A stretch of DNA of 64,000 nucleotides, taken from Lutibacter litoralis (GTDB lineage: Bacteria > Bacteroidota > Bacteroidia > Flavobacteriales > Flavobacteriaceae). Both the position numbers and the translations under genes were made by a program. Each line of letters begins with the position of its first letter. Position 1 is the first letter of the stretch. Of the stretch, positions 35,585-44,352 are shown in pieces. The stretch covers positions 66,910-130,909 of the forward strand of contig NZ_BMNS01000008.1 of the NCBI RefSeq assembly GCF_014646675.1, given 5' to 3'. The notes under the pieces are model-generated. The model had not been told where the DNA came from. It saw only the letters and a program-made list of their open reading frames with translations, and did no database searches.

Positions 35585-35629
35585 TATGATTAAAATCATA
35601 GATAGTACGAAAACCTTTTCGTAATTTTA
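35585..35629 (+). promoter_or_regulatory. CRP/FNR-type class II promoter of the iorA operon
   Basis: The operator TATGATTAAAATCATA (35585-35600) has 7-base arms around AA, equivalent to TGAT-N4-ATCA. The box TAATTTTA (35622-35629) is 29.5 bp from the operator centre, as at 18244 and 20977. The expected start is about 35635, leaving a leader of about 120 bases. Confidence 0.6.
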
Positions 35630-35667
35630 TTGCATTCTAAATACAACATTTTATAAATCAATATTTT

Positions 35668-35758
35668 ATGAAACTAGCGTGCTAAAATGTCTATCACGAA
35701 ATAAATTAACAGGTAGCAAACAGCATGTGACTAATAAAATAAATAATAAAGACACATG
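35668..35758 (+). promoter_or_regulatory. Conserved leader, copy A (upstream of iorA)
   Basis: An 88-base 5' leader shared with the sixA leader at 44263. It starts with ATGAAACTAGC, a possible upstream ORF encoding M-K-L-A-C and a stop. It continues to TAGCAAACAGCATGTGAC (35712-35731) and ends in AAAGACACATG, where the last ATG is the iorA start. CATGTG (35724-35729) can pair with CACATG (35753-35758) across a 23-base AT-rich loop, which would hide the start codon. ATGTGA inside it is a minimal start-stop. Confidence 0.55.
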
Positions 35759-37372
35759 AAAAAACTTCTATTAGGTAACGAAGCATTGGCACAAGGAGCA
35801 ATTGATGCAGGAATCTCAGGTGTGTACGCTTACCCAGGAACTCCATCTACAGAAATAACAGAATATATACAACGATCAAAAACAGCTACAGAACTAAAAA
35901 TTCATTCAAAATGGTCTGTGAATGAAAAAACTGCAATGGAAGCTGCTTTAGGAATGTCTTACGCTGGAAAAAGAGCACTAACCGTGATGAAACATGTTGG
36001 GTTAAACGTAGCTGCTGATGTTTTTATGAACATGTCAGTTTCAGGAATTAACGGCGGTCTAGTGGTTGTTGTTGCAGATGATCCTTCAATGCATTCATCA
36101 CAAAACGAACAAGATTCTAGATATTATGGTAAATTTGCTATGATTCCAATTTTAGAACCTTCAACACAACAAGAATGTTACGAAATTACTAAATATGCTT
36201 TTGAATTATCTGAAAATCTAGGTTTACCTGTAATGATACGTTTGGTTACCCGTTTATCCCATTCAAGAGCTGGTATTAAAACAGGAAACAGAAAACTTCA
36301 AAAAGAGCTAAAACTACCTAAAAACCCAACGCAATTTCAACTAATTCCAATGCATGCTAGAGGCAGATATAAACATTTAGTTGACATTCAGCCTGATATT
36401 TTAGAAACTTCAGAAAACAGCAATTTTAATGAATTTAAAAAAGGCGCAAATACTTCTATAGGTATTATTGCTTCTGGAATTGCATACAACTATTTAATGG
36501 AAAATTTTGATGGAGAGGAATGTCCTTATCCAATTCTAAAAGTTTCTCAATATCCAATTCCAAAGAAACCCGTAAAAAAACTATTTGATACATGTAAAAA
36601 AGTATTGGTTTTAGAAGATGGTTATCCTTTTATTGAAGAAGCTATTTCCGACTTTTTAGGTGAAAACAGAAACGTAATTGGACGATTAACTGGCGACATT
36701 CCTCGTATGGGAGAATTAAACCCAGATAATATTGCAAGTGCTTTAGGTTTTGATGTAGTTATAAATGAAACTATTCCTAAAGTTGTTACTGGAAGACCAC
36801 CAGAATTATGTGTTGGTTGCGGTCATAGAGATTTATTTGATGCCGTTAACTCATTGGGTAAAGAAATGGAAAGTCAGCAAGTATTTGGTGATATTGGTTG
36901 TTATGCTCTTGGTGTGTTAAAACCTTATGAAAGTATTAATACACTTATAGATATGGGTGCTTCAATTACTATGGCAAAAGGAGCCGCTGATGCTGGTGTG
37001 CACCCAGCAATTGCTATTATTGGAGATTCTACTTTTACACATTCTGGTATGACTGGTTTATTAGATGCTGTTATTGAAAATACACCAATTACAGTAATTA
37101 TTTCAGATAATTCTGCAATCGCAATGACTGGCGCTCAAGATTCTTCGGCTTCAGGAAGGTTAATTGATATTTGTAAAGGTTTAGGTGTTGAAGAAAATCA
37201 TTTAAAAATTATTACTCCACTTCATAAAAACCTAAATGACAATATTGATTTAATTAGAGATGAAATTAATTACAAAGGTGTTTCTGTAATTATTTCACAA
37301 CGACCTTGTGTGCAATTGCCAAAAGAAAAAAAGGATAAATTAAAAGAACTTAAAAAGGTAACACTAAATTAA
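35756..37372 (+). CDS. iorA: Indolepyruvate ferredoxin oxidoreductase alpha subunit
   Basis: 538-residue TPP-dependent subunit that oxidatively decarboxylates aryl-pyruvates (or related 2-oxo acids) to acyl-CoA and reduces ferredoxin. It has the N-terminal pyrimidine-binding half (YPGTPSTEIT near 27) and the C-terminal TPP half (CVGCGHRD near 350, GDIGCYALG, GDSTFTHSGMTGLLDA, DNSAIAMTGAQDS). It stops shortly after SQRPCVQLP, where archaeal IorA continues into a 2[4Fe-4S] ferredoxin domain, so that domain is absent. The CVGCGHRD cysteines are the only cluster-like group. iorB follows after 10 bp. Confidence 0.9.
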   Translation: MKKLLLGNEALAQGAIDAGISGVYAYPGTPSTEITEYIQRSKTATELKIHSKWSVNEKTAMEAALGMSYAGKRALTVMKHVGLNVAADVFMNMSVSGINGGLVVVVADDPSMHSSQNEQDSRYYGKFAMIPILEPSTQQECYEITKYAFELSENLGLPVMIRLVTRLSHSRAGIKTGNRKLQKELKLPKNPTQFQLIPMHARGRYKHLVDIQPDILETSENSNFNEFKKGANTSIGIIASGIAYNYLMENFDGEECPYPILKVSQYPIPKKPVKKLFDTCKKVLVLEDGYPFIEEAISDFLGENRNVIGRLTGDIPRMGELNPDNIASALGFDVVINETIPKVVTGRPPELCVGCGHRDLFDAVNSLGKEMESQQVFGDIGCYALGVLKPYESINTLIDMGASITMAKGAADAGVHPAIAIIGDSTFTHSGMTGLLDAVIENTPITVIISDNSAIAMTGAQDSSASGRLIDICKGLGVEENHLKIITPLHKNLNDNIDLIRDEINYKGVSVIISQRPCVQLPKEKKDKLKELKKVTLN

Positions 37373-37382
37373 ATTTAGAATC

Positions 37383-37967
37383 ATGAAAACAAATATTATA
37401 TTAGCAGGTGTTGGCGGACAAGGAATTTTAACAATTGCAGCCGTTTTAGATACAGCAGCTTTAGACTGCAATTTAAATATAAAACAATCTGAAGTACACG
37501 GTATGAGTCAACGTGGTGGCGCGGTGCAAAGTCATGTTAGAATTTCAGACAAAGAAATATTTTCAGATTTAATTCCACAAGGAAAAGCAGATATTATAAT
37601 TTCTGTAGAACCTATGGAATTATTACGCTATTTACCTTTTTTAAAAGAAGGTGGGCATTTAGTTACCGACTCAAATCCGTTTGTAAATATTGTGAATTAT
37701 CCAGAAATAGATGCTTTGTATGCCGAAATTAAATCACAGCCAAACAGCATCTTAATTGACGCAAAAAAAATAGCTAAAGATTTAGGAAATGCCCGTGCAA
37801 CAAACATTGTTTTATTAGGTGCAGTTGCTTCACTTCTTCCATTAAGTGATGATAGTTTAAAAAAAGCTATTAAAACACTTTTTGAAAGAAAAGGAGAACG
37901 AATAGTAAACAAAAATTTAGAAGCCTTTGAAAAAGGAAAAGAAATTGCCGCTGAAATTGTTTCTTAA
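37383..37967 (+). CDS. iorB: Indolepyruvate ferredoxin oxidoreductase beta subunit
   Basis: 194-residue gamma/beta-type subunit of 2-oxoacid:ferredoxin oxidoreductases. The diagnostic N-terminal GVGGQGILTIAAV (residues 8-20) and SEVHGMSQRGGAVQSHVR (near 40) are intact. It works with IorA to transfer the decarboxylated acyl group to CoA. It is spaced 10 bp from iorA and 12 bp from the ADP-forming acyl-CoA synthetase, so the three genes form one operon. It has no separate ferredoxin domain, so soluble ferredoxin must be supplied by another locus. Confidence 0.93.
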   Translation: MKTNIILAGVGGQGILTIAAVLDTAALDCNLNIKQSEVHGMSQRGGAVQSHVRISDKEIFSDLIPQGKADIIISVEPMELLRYLPFLKEGGHLVTDSNPFVNIVNYPEIDALYAEIKSQPNSILIDAKKIAKDLGNARATNIVLLGAVASLLPLSDDSLKKAIKTLFERKGERIVNKNLEAFEKGKEIAAEIVS

Positions 37968-37979
37968 AACCAATAATAA

Positions 37980-40037
37980 ATGTTACACCATAAACTAATC
38001 AACCCTAAAAGTATTGCAGTTATTGGGGCTTCAAATAATGTTCAAACTCCAGGAGGACGAGTTTTAAAGAACCTTCAGAATCACAATTTTAAAGGTGAAC
38101 TTTTTGCTGTAAATCCTAAAGAAACAGAAGTCCAAGGTGTTAAGTGTTATCAAAATATTAAAGATATTCCTGCTGTTGATCTCGCAATAATTGCTATTGC
38201 AGCTAAATTTACATTAGAAACTATTAAAATTTTAGTCAAAGAAAAAAACACCAAAGGTTTTATTATTTTTTCTGCAGGATTTAGCGAAAAAGATACCGAA
38301 GGAAAGAAACTAGAACAAGCAATAGTTGATGAAATTAATGCTGTAGGTGGCACATTATTAGGGCCAAATAATATTGGTTTGATCAATCAAAATTATGCAG
38401 GTGTTTTTACCACTCCAATTCCAAAATTAGATAACAACGGAGCTGATTTTATTTCAGGCTCCGGCGCAACTGCTGTTTTTATTATTGAAGCTGCTATGGC
38501 AACCGGATTAACATTTTCAAGTGTTTATTCCGTTGGAAATTCTGCTCAAATTGGTGTTGAAGAAGTATTGGAACATTTAGATGAAACCTTTGATAAAAAC
38601 ACAAGTTCAAAAGTTAAGTTGCTTTATATTGAAAGTATTGAAAACCCACAAAAACTATTAAAACACGCTACTTCTTTAATTAAAAAAGGTTGTGAAATTG
38701 CAGCTATAAAAGCAGGAAGTTCTTCCGCTGGAAGCAGAGCCGCAAGTTCACATACAGGTGCCCTGGCAAATTCTGATGTCGCAGTAGATGCGTTATTCAA
38801 GAAAGCTGGAATTGTGCGTTGTTATGGTAGAAACGAATTGATAACTGTTGCTTCAATTTTTATGCATCCAGAATTAACTGGAAAAAATATTGCTATTATT
38901 ACCCACGCTGGTGGTCCTGCAGTAATGTTAACCGATGCACTTTCTAAAAACGGATTAAATGTTCCAGAAATTAAAGGCAAAGAAAGTGAAGAATTACTTG
39001 AGAAATTATATTTAGGTTCTTCCGTTTCAAATCCCATTGATTTTTTAGCAACAGGAACTGCCGAACAACTAGCAACTATTATAGATTATTGCGAACATAA
39101 ATTTGATAAAATTGATGCAATGGTGGTTATTTTTGGAAGCCCCGGTTTATTTGAAGTTTACGATGTTTATGATGTGCTTCATAAAAAAATGAGAGACTGT
39201 AAAAAACCTATTTTTCCTATTTTACCTTCTGTAGTTAACGTTAAAAATGAGATTGATTATTTTGTTTCAAAAGGAAACATCAATTTTCCAGATGAAGTGT
39301 TGTTTGCAAATGCCTTAGGTAAAGTTGCAAATACAGCTAAACCAGAAACGATTGAAATTAAAACAATAGCAAATAATTTAGAAAAAATTAGAACAATTAT
39401 AAATAACGCTGAAAATGGTTATTTGCAACCTCAACAAGTGAAAGAATTGTTGCTAGCAGCTAAAGTCCCTGTTGTAAATGAAGCTGTTTGCAGTACAAAA
39501 AAAGATTGTTTAAACACCGTTAAAGAATTTGGCTTTCCAGTGGTTATGAAAGTTGTAGGTCCAATTCATAAGAGTGATGTTGGTGGTATTATTTTAAATA
39601 TTACTTCTGAAGAAAGATTGATAGCATCTTTTGATACTATCATGAAAATTGAAGGAGCAACTTCGGTTTTAATTCAGCCAATGAAAAAAGGAATTGAACT
39701 ATTTATTGGTGCTAAAAAAGAAACAAATTTTGGGCATTTAGTTTTATGTGGTTTAGGCGGAATTTATATTGAAGTTTTAAAAGATATTCAAGCAGCTCTA
39801 GCACCAGTTTCAAATACTGAGGCAATTGAAATGATTCAAAACCTAAAATCGTACAAAATAATTCAAGGAGTTAGAAATCAAAAAGGTGTTGACGAACCTA
39901 AATTTGCAGAAATAATTGAAAAAATATCAAATTTAGTTACAATAGTGCCCGAAATTGCAGAATTAGACTTAAATCCACTTTTAGGAAATTCGGAAGAAAT
40001 TTTTGCTGTTGACGCCAGGATTAGAATTGAAAAATAA
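37980..40037 (+). CDS. ADP-forming acyl-CoA (acetyl-CoA-type) synthetase, alpha-beta fusion
   Basis: 685-residue NDP-forming acyl-CoA synthetase that turns acyl-CoA + ADP + Pi into acid + ATP. The CoA-binding Rossmann domain is about residues 1-140 (SIAVIGASNN). The middle SUCL-type region carries the phospho-His segment SSHTGALANSD near 258. The C-terminal ATP-grasp domain (about 460-685) closes with LDLNPLL. Alpha and beta parts are fused as in many bacterial members. In an operon with iorAB it would make ATP from aryl- or branched acyl-CoA, a fermentation-style route best known in anaerobic archaea. The exact acid is inferred. Confidence 0.88.
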   Translation: MLHHKLINPKSIAVIGASNNVQTPGGRVLKNLQNHNFKGELFAVNPKETEVQGVKCYQNIKDIPAVDLAIIAIAAKFTLETIKILVKEKNTKGFIIFSAGFSEKDTEGKKLEQAIVDEINAVGGTLLGPNNIGLINQNYAGVFTTPIPKLDNNGADFISGSGATAVFIIEAAMATGLTFSSVYSVGNSAQIGVEEVLEHLDETFDKNTSSKVKLLYIESIENPQKLLKHATSLIKKGCEIAAIKAGSSSAGSRAASSHTGALANSDVAVDALFKKAGIVRCYGRNELITVASIFMHPELTGKNIAIITHAGGPAVMLTDALSKNGLNVPEIKGKESEELLEKLYLGSSVSNPIDFLATGTAEQLATIIDYCEHKFDKIDAMVVIFGSPGLFEVYDVYDVLHKKMRDCKKPIFPILPSVVNVKNEIDYFVSKGNINFPDEVLFANALGKVANTAKPETIEIKTIANNLEKIRTIINNAENGYLQPQQVKELLLAAKVPVVNEAVCSTKKDCLNTVKEFGFPVVMKVVGPIHKSDVGGIILNITSEERLIASFDTIMKIEGATSVLIQPMKKGIELFIGAKKETNFGHLVLCGLGGIYIEVLKDIQAALAPVSNTEAIEMIQNLKSYKIIQGVRNQKGVDEPKFAEIIEKISNLVTIVPEIAELDLNPLLGNSEEIFAVDARIRIEK

Positions 40038-40054
40038 ATTATTGCCTTAAATAA

Positions 40055-40184
40055 ATTCCTGTGAGCACAAGAATGACATCACGGTTTTAATGAAACTAAA
40101 TTTATTTTACAATTTGACATCATTCCTATGTAGGAAGGAATCTATACGTTGTGAAAATGGATTCCTGTCTGAACAGGAATGGCA
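40055..40184. repeat. Three REP-like short palindromic repeats
   Basis: Copies at 40055-40079 (ATTCCTGTGAGCACAAGAAT plus GACAT), 40116-40143 (reverse orientation) and 40159-40184 (GGATTCCTGTCTGAACAGGA plus ATGGCA) lie in the gap between the acyl-CoA synthetase and the GT2 gene. Each can fold around CCTg..caGG. A fourth degenerate copy is at 15060-15085. Confidence 0.6.
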
Positions 40185-40221
40185 AAACTAAAATATGAAA
40201 ACTGTAACTAAATAATTGTTA

Positions 40222-41370
40222 CTACTCGATAATTTCTACTTGACCACGAATATTTGGACTTGTGCTTCCAATTATAAAATTAGTAGTTCTTGGATGAATT
40301 TTAAAAGCTGTTTTTTCGTTTTTTAAAACTTCAAAATGTGCTATTATTTTTTTATTTGATAGTGTTGAATTATCAAAAATAATAGTGTCTATTCTATTGT
40401 TTTTTATTAATTCTCTTATTTTTGAATAATCATCTATTAAAGATTCTTTTATTAAAAGGTGTTTTTTATTCAAAAATTTAACAATCAACTCATCATTTCC
40501 TAAATACAATAAATTAAAAACAGGTTTACTACTAGTTTTATTTTTTCTAAACTTAAAGTATTTAAATAGGTACCAGAATTCTATTCCAATTCTCATAAAA
40601 AAATCATAGACAAAGTTTAATTTAAAATGCTTTTTATAAAAAATTCGCATTGCCCGATGAAAATAATTTAAGTATTTAATATCCTTAGGAGTACTTTCTC
40701 CTTTAAAATGAATTATCTGAGTATCTGCATAATAATAATTCTGATACCCTTTATTCAATAATTTCATACTTAAATCTATGTCTTCGCCATACATAAAGTA
40801 ATCTTCATTAAAACCTTTAACTTCATTAAAAACAGTTCTCTTTATAAACATAAAAGCACCAGAAGCAACTTTAATAATACCCGATTCATTTTCATCTAAA
40901 TATGTAGCATAATATTTACCTGTTCGCTTACTTGAAATACCAAAAAGTTTATTAAATGAAGCATTTGGAGTTGGGATTCCTCTTTTACTTTCCGGTGCAA
41001 ATTTACCAGCCCCGTCAATTAGTTTAACCCCTAAAACTCCTAAATTTTGTTTAATTTTCGCATACGCAAATATCTTATCTAGTGTATCTTCAGCAATAAT
41101 TGTGTCTGGGTTTAATATTAAAACATAATCACCTGTTGCAGCTTTAACACCTTGGTTATTTGCTTTAGAAAAACCTACATTTTCTTTATTTTTAAGCAAA
41201 ATAACTTCGGGGTATTTTTCTAATAAAATCTTACAACTTTCATCGTTAGAATTGTTATCAACCACTATAATCTCTGTAGTTATTTTTTTTGAAGCCGCTT
41301 TTACACTTAAAATACATTGCTCTAAAAAATACCGTACATTATAGTTAACAATTACAACAGAAACATCCAT
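40222..41370 (-). CDS. Family 2 glycosyltransferase
   Basis: 382-residue GT-A fold glycosyltransferase. The start VSVVIVNYNVRYFLEQC, then EIIVVDNNSNDES and the metal-binding LNPDT, is a family 2 pattern of the rhamnosyltransferase type used for surface polysaccharide. Residues about 285-382 form an extra C-terminal segment with a YLGNDELIVK start and IRGQVEIIE end, which looks like a small nucleotide-binding-like domain and is not needed for GT-A activity. It is probably associated with the inner membrane face through basic and aromatic residues near 245-270. The sugar and acceptor are unknown. It precedes nothing on its strand except REP repeats. Confidence 0.85.
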   Translation of the reverse strand: MDVSVVIVNYNVRYFLEQCILSVKAASKKITTEIIVVDNNSNDESCKILLEKYPEVILLKNKENVGFSKANNQGVKAATGDYVLILNPDTIIAEDTLDKIFAYAKIKQNLGVLGVKLIDGAGKFAPESKRGIPTPNASFNKLFGISSKRTGKYYATYLDENESGIIKVASGAFMFIKRTVFNEVKGFNEDYFMYGEDIDLSMKLLNKGYQNYYYADTQIIHFKGESTPKDIKYLNYFHRAMRIFYKKHFKLNFVYDFFMRIGIEFWYLFKYFKFRKNKTSSKPVFNLLYLGNDELIVKFLNKKHLLIKESLIDDYSKIRELIKNNRIDTIIFDNSTLSNKKIIAHFEVLKNEKTAFKIHPRTTNFIIGSTSPNIRGQVEIIE

Positions 41371-41378
41371 AAAAAAAT

Positions 41379-41990
41379 TTATAGTGAGTTTTCAAATGGA
41401 ATTCTGTTTACAATACTTCTTCCTAAGGTAATTTCATCGGCATATTCCAATTCGTCTCCAACAGCAATTCCACGAGCAATTGTTGATGTTTTAATGGTAT
41501 ATTTTTCCAATTGTTTAAAAATATAAAAATTTGTGGTATCGCCTTCTATAGTAGAGCTTAAAGCAAAAATCACTTCTTTTACATCTCCTTTTCTAACTTT
41601 GTCTATTAAACTATCTATTGTTAAATTTTGTGGACCAATACCTTCAATTGGTGATATTTTTCCGCCTAAAACATGGTAAAGTCCTTTAAATTGCGAAGTG
41701 TTTTCAATCGCCATAACATCTCGTACATCTTCAACAATACAAATAATTTCATCGTTTCTTCTTGGATTGGCACAAATTTCACAAATTTCTACATCAGAAA
41801 TATTATGACATTTTTTACATAACTTAATATCATCAACTAGATTTGTTAAAGCGGTTGCTAATTGATGCGTTTGTAATGTTGGTTGCTTTAATAAATGTAA
41901 TACCAAACGCAATGCAGTTCGTTTACCAATTCCTGGTAACTGAGAAACCTCATTTACTGCATTTTCTAAAAGTTTAGACGAAAAATTCAT
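41379..41990 (-). CDS. recR: Recombination protein RecR
   Basis: 203-residue RecR that works with RecF/RecO to load RecA at gapped DNA. I use the ATG at 41990 ([20 protein letters not shown]) in place of an in-frame upstream ATG at 42011, since it matches the family start. The helix-hairpin-helix [11 protein letters not shown] is at about 19-30, the zinc motif [16 protein letters not shown] is near 60, and the Toprim domain follows ([13 protein letters not shown]). It ends 8 bp before the glycosyltransferase gene, which may be co-transcribed. Confidence 0.94.
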   Translation of the reverse strand: MNFSSKLLENAVNEVSQLPGIGKRTALRLVLHLLKQPTLQTHQLATALTNLVDDIKLCKKCHNISDVEICEICANPRRNDEIICIVEDVRDVMAIENTSQFKGLYHVLGGKISPIEGIGPQNLTIDSLIDKVRKGDVKEVIFALSSTIEGDTTNFYIFKQLEKYTIKTSTIARGIAVGDELEYADEITLGRSIVNRIPFENSL

Positions 41991-41994
41991 TTCG

Positions 41995-42002
41995 CAAATG
42001 TA
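41995..42002 (-). promoter_or_regulatory. -7 box for recR (TACATTTG)
   Basis: Minus-strand TACATTTG matches TAnnTTTG and ends 4 bp before the chosen recR ATG, so a leaderless or nearly leaderless transcript is expected. It also supports the later start over the ATG at 42011, which lies upstream of the box. Confidence 0.55.
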
Positions 42003-42068
42003 CAATTTCAAACGATATTCTCAATAATTTTAGTTTCTTTGTCACATCAAAACAATTAAAAATAATAA

Positions 42069-43535
42069 ATGCAACCCATTTACATTCTTTTATTAATTGC
42101 AGGCTATTTTTGTGTACTATTAGCAATCGCATATTTTACTGGAAAAAACGACTCTAACGAGATCTTTTTTAGAGCCAATAAAAAATCGCCTTGGTATGTT
42201 GTTGCTTTTGGTATGATAGGCGCTTCACTTTCTGGCGTTACATTTATTTCTGTTCCCGGTTGGGTACAGAGTTCGCAATTTAGTTACATACAAATTGTGA
42301 TTGGGTATTTGTTTGGCTATTTTGTAATTGCTTATATACTTATTCCTATTTATTATAATTTAAAAGTAACTTCTATTTACGAATTTTTAAAACTTAGATT
42401 TGGAACAGTAACACATAAAACTGGAGCATTTTTCTTTTTTATTTCAAGAATTTTAGGTGCATCATTTCGATTATTTTTAGTTGCATCTGTATTGCAATAT
42501 TTTATTTTTGATGCTTGGAATATTCCCTTTGAAGTTACTGTAATTTTTTCAATCCTATTAATTTGGATTTATACCTCCAAAGGTGGCATTAAAACTATTG
42601 TTTGGACCGATACACTTCAAACATTATTTATGCTAATTGCAGTTTTTACAACAATTTTTATAATTATTAATAAATTAAATTGGTCTGTTGCAGATGTTTT
42701 TGCCTCCGCTGAGTTTGAAAAGTACAGTAAAATTATTTTTACAGACAATTTTAATGATAAAAAACATTTATTAAAATCGTTTTTTGGAGGTATGTTTATC
42801 GCCATTGCAATGACAGGTTTAGATCAAGATATGATGCAAAAAAACTTAACTTGCAAAAACATAAAAGAGTCTCAATGGAATGTTATTTCTTTAGGTTTTG
42901 TATTAATTCTTATCAATTTTGTATTTTTAACTTTAGGTGCATTATTATTTATTTATGCTGAAAAATTTGGTATTGCAGTACCAACCGTTGATGGTACAAT
43001 AAAAACCGATTTACTATATCCTAAAATTGCTTTAAATGGCGATTTGGGAATTACTATTGGAGTTGTATTTGTTTTGGGTTTAATTGCTGCAGCATATTCA
43101 AGTGCGGATAGTGCGCTTACTTCTTTAACAACATCATTTTGTATCGATTTTTTAGATATTGAAAATAAAGAACAATCTAAACAAAAAGCAATTCGTAAAA
43201 AAACACATATTGCAATTTCAATATTATTGGTAATTGTAATTGTAATTTTTAAATATGTTTTAGAAGAAAATATAATAAGTAGTTTACTGCAAGTTGCTTC
43301 TTACACCTATGGTCCGATTTTAGGATTATTTGCCTTTGGAATTTTTACTAAAATAAACATTAAAGACAACTATGTGTGGGTTGTGGCTGCTGTATCTGTA
43401 ATTGCTACTTATTTTATAAACGCCTATTCCGAAACCCTATTAAATAATGGCTATGTTTTTGGTTATGAATTATTAATAGTTAACGGAATTATTACATTTT
43501 TAGGCTTACTATTATTTAAAAAAACGAATTCGTAA
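42069..43535 (+). CDS. Sodium:solute symporter family transporter
   Basis: 488-residue SSS-family (SLC5-type) inner-membrane transporter with about 13 hydrophobic helices. Typical sequence includes [16 protein letters not shown] (residues 53-68) in the first Na+-site helices and [14 protein letters not shown] (near 345), both conserved Na+-binding segments. A substrate cannot be assigned from sequence; members carry sugars, amino acids, nucleosides or vitamins. It is divergent from recR and 50 bp from pdxH, so it may be a separate unit. No regulatory motif was seen. Confidence 0.9.
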   Translation: MQPIYILLLIAGYFCVLLAIAYFTGKNDSNEIFFRANKKSPWYVVAFGMIGASLSGVTFISVPGWVQSSQFSYIQIVIGYLFGYFVIAYILIPIYYNLKVTSIYEFLKLRFGTVTHKTGAFFFFISRILGASFRLFLVASVLQYFIFDAWNIPFEVTVIFSILLIWIYTSKGGIKTIVWTDTLQTLFMLIAVFTTIFIIINKLNWSVADVFASAEFEKYSKIIFTDNFNDKKHLLKSFFGGMFIAIAMTGLDQDMMQKNLTCKNIKESQWNVISLGFVLILINFVFLTLGALLFIYAEKFGIAVPTVDGTIKTDLLYPKIALNGDLGITIGVVFVLGLIAAAYSSADSALTSLTTSFCIDFLDIENKEQSKQKAIRKKTHIAISILLVIVIVIFKYVLEENIISSLLQVASYTYGPILGLFAFGIFTKINIKDNYVWVVAAVSVIATYFINAYSETLLNNGYVFGYELLIVNGIITFLGLLLFKKTNS

Positions 43536-43585
43536 ATACTGGTAAAAAGAATTTAAAACTATAAAAGATTTTTTAATTTTACACA

Positions 43586-44233
43586 ATGGAAAGCGATTTA
43601 AGTAATTATCGAAGAAATTATCAAAAAATTGAACTATCAATGAAAGATATTTCTGAAAACCCAATGGAACTATTTCAAAAATGGTTTTATGAAGTTGAAG
43701 AGTTTGGTGGAAATTCAGAAACAAATGCAATGACAATTGCAACTATTGGAGCAGATGGTTTTCCTAAAAGCAGAGCAGTATTGCTAAAAAAATATACTTG
43801 GGAAGGTTTTATTTTTTATACAAATTACAATAGCGAAAAAGGAAGAGCAATAGAAAACAATCCGAATGTTTGTTTATCTTTTTTATGGCATGATATTGAA
43901 CGACAAGTTATTATAAAAGGTGTTGCTGAAAAAATTTCAGAAAACTTATCTGATGGTTATTTTGAATCCAGACCAGATGGAAGCAAGCTTGGCGCTTGGG
44001 CCTCAGACCAAAGCGAACCTGTACCATCTCGTAAATATTTAGACGACAGATTAGCCTCTTTTGAAAAACTATTTGAAAATAAAGAAATTACAAGACCAAA
44101 AAATTGGGGTGGTTTTATTGTAAAGCCAATAAGCATAGAATTTTGGCAAGGCAGACCAAATAGAATGCACGATAGAATTAGATATACATTACAAGAAAAT
44201 TATGACTGGAAAATTGAACGATTAGCTCCATAA
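43586..44233 (+). CDS. pdxH: Pyridoxamine 5'-phosphate oxidase
   Basis: 215-residue FMN-dependent enzyme oxidising pyridoxamine or pyridoxine 5'-phosphate to pyridoxal 5'-phosphate. The start is the ATG at 43586 (MESDLSNYRRNYQ). Conserved FMN- and PNP-binding segments are KSRAVLLKKY, RPDGSKLGAWASDQSEPV and the C-terminal WQGRPNRMHDRIRY followed by RLAP. Length is normal. Several other enzymes in this window use PLP (hemL, gcvP), but nothing links their expression. It is transcribed before sixA, which has its own leader. Confidence 0.96.
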   Translation: MESDLSNYRRNYQKIELSMKDISENPMELFQKWFYEVEEFGGNSETNAMTIATIGADGFPKSRAVLLKKYTWEGFIFYTNYNSEKGRAIENNPNVCLSFLWHDIERQVIIKGVAEKISENLSDGYFESRPDGSKLGAWASDQSEPVPSRKYLDDRLASFEKLFENKEITRPKNWGGFIVKPISIEFWQGRPNRMHDRIRYTLQENYDWKIERLAP

Positions 44234-44239
44234 TTTTTT

Positions 44240-44247
44240 TATATTTG
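44240..44247 (+). promoter_or_regulatory. -7 box before the sixA leader (TATATTTG)
   Basis: A consensus TAnnTTTG 16 bp before the conserved leader. The expected start site is about 44253, so the leader would be transcribed almost completely. Confidence 0.5.
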
Positions 44248-44262
44248 AAATTCAAGTAATAC

Positions 44263-44352
44263 ATGAAACTAGCAAATAAAAGGTTTACCTCATTACCAAA
44301 TCACAAATAGCGAATAGCATGTGACAATTTAAAAAAATAAAAAAGACACATG
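44263..44352 (+). promoter_or_regulatory. Conserved leader, copy B (upstream of sixA)
   Basis: The 87-base counterpart of the iorA leader. It starts ATGAAACTAGC and codes for a 15-residue upstream peptide (MKLANKRFTSLPNHK) ending in TAG at 44308-44310. The core TAGCGAATAGCATGTGAC (44308-44325) is 16 of 18 identical to copy A, and the last 7 bases before the start, AAGACAC, are identical. CATGTG (44318-44323) can pair with CACATG (44347-44352) across a 23-base loop of the same length as copy A, masking the sixA start. Confidence 0.55.

Noticed and set aside
40038-40221. Possible tRNA or small RNA in the gap after the acyl-CoA synthetase
   Set aside because: No cloverleaf arms or CCA-type end were found; the palindromes there are explained better as REP-like repeats.
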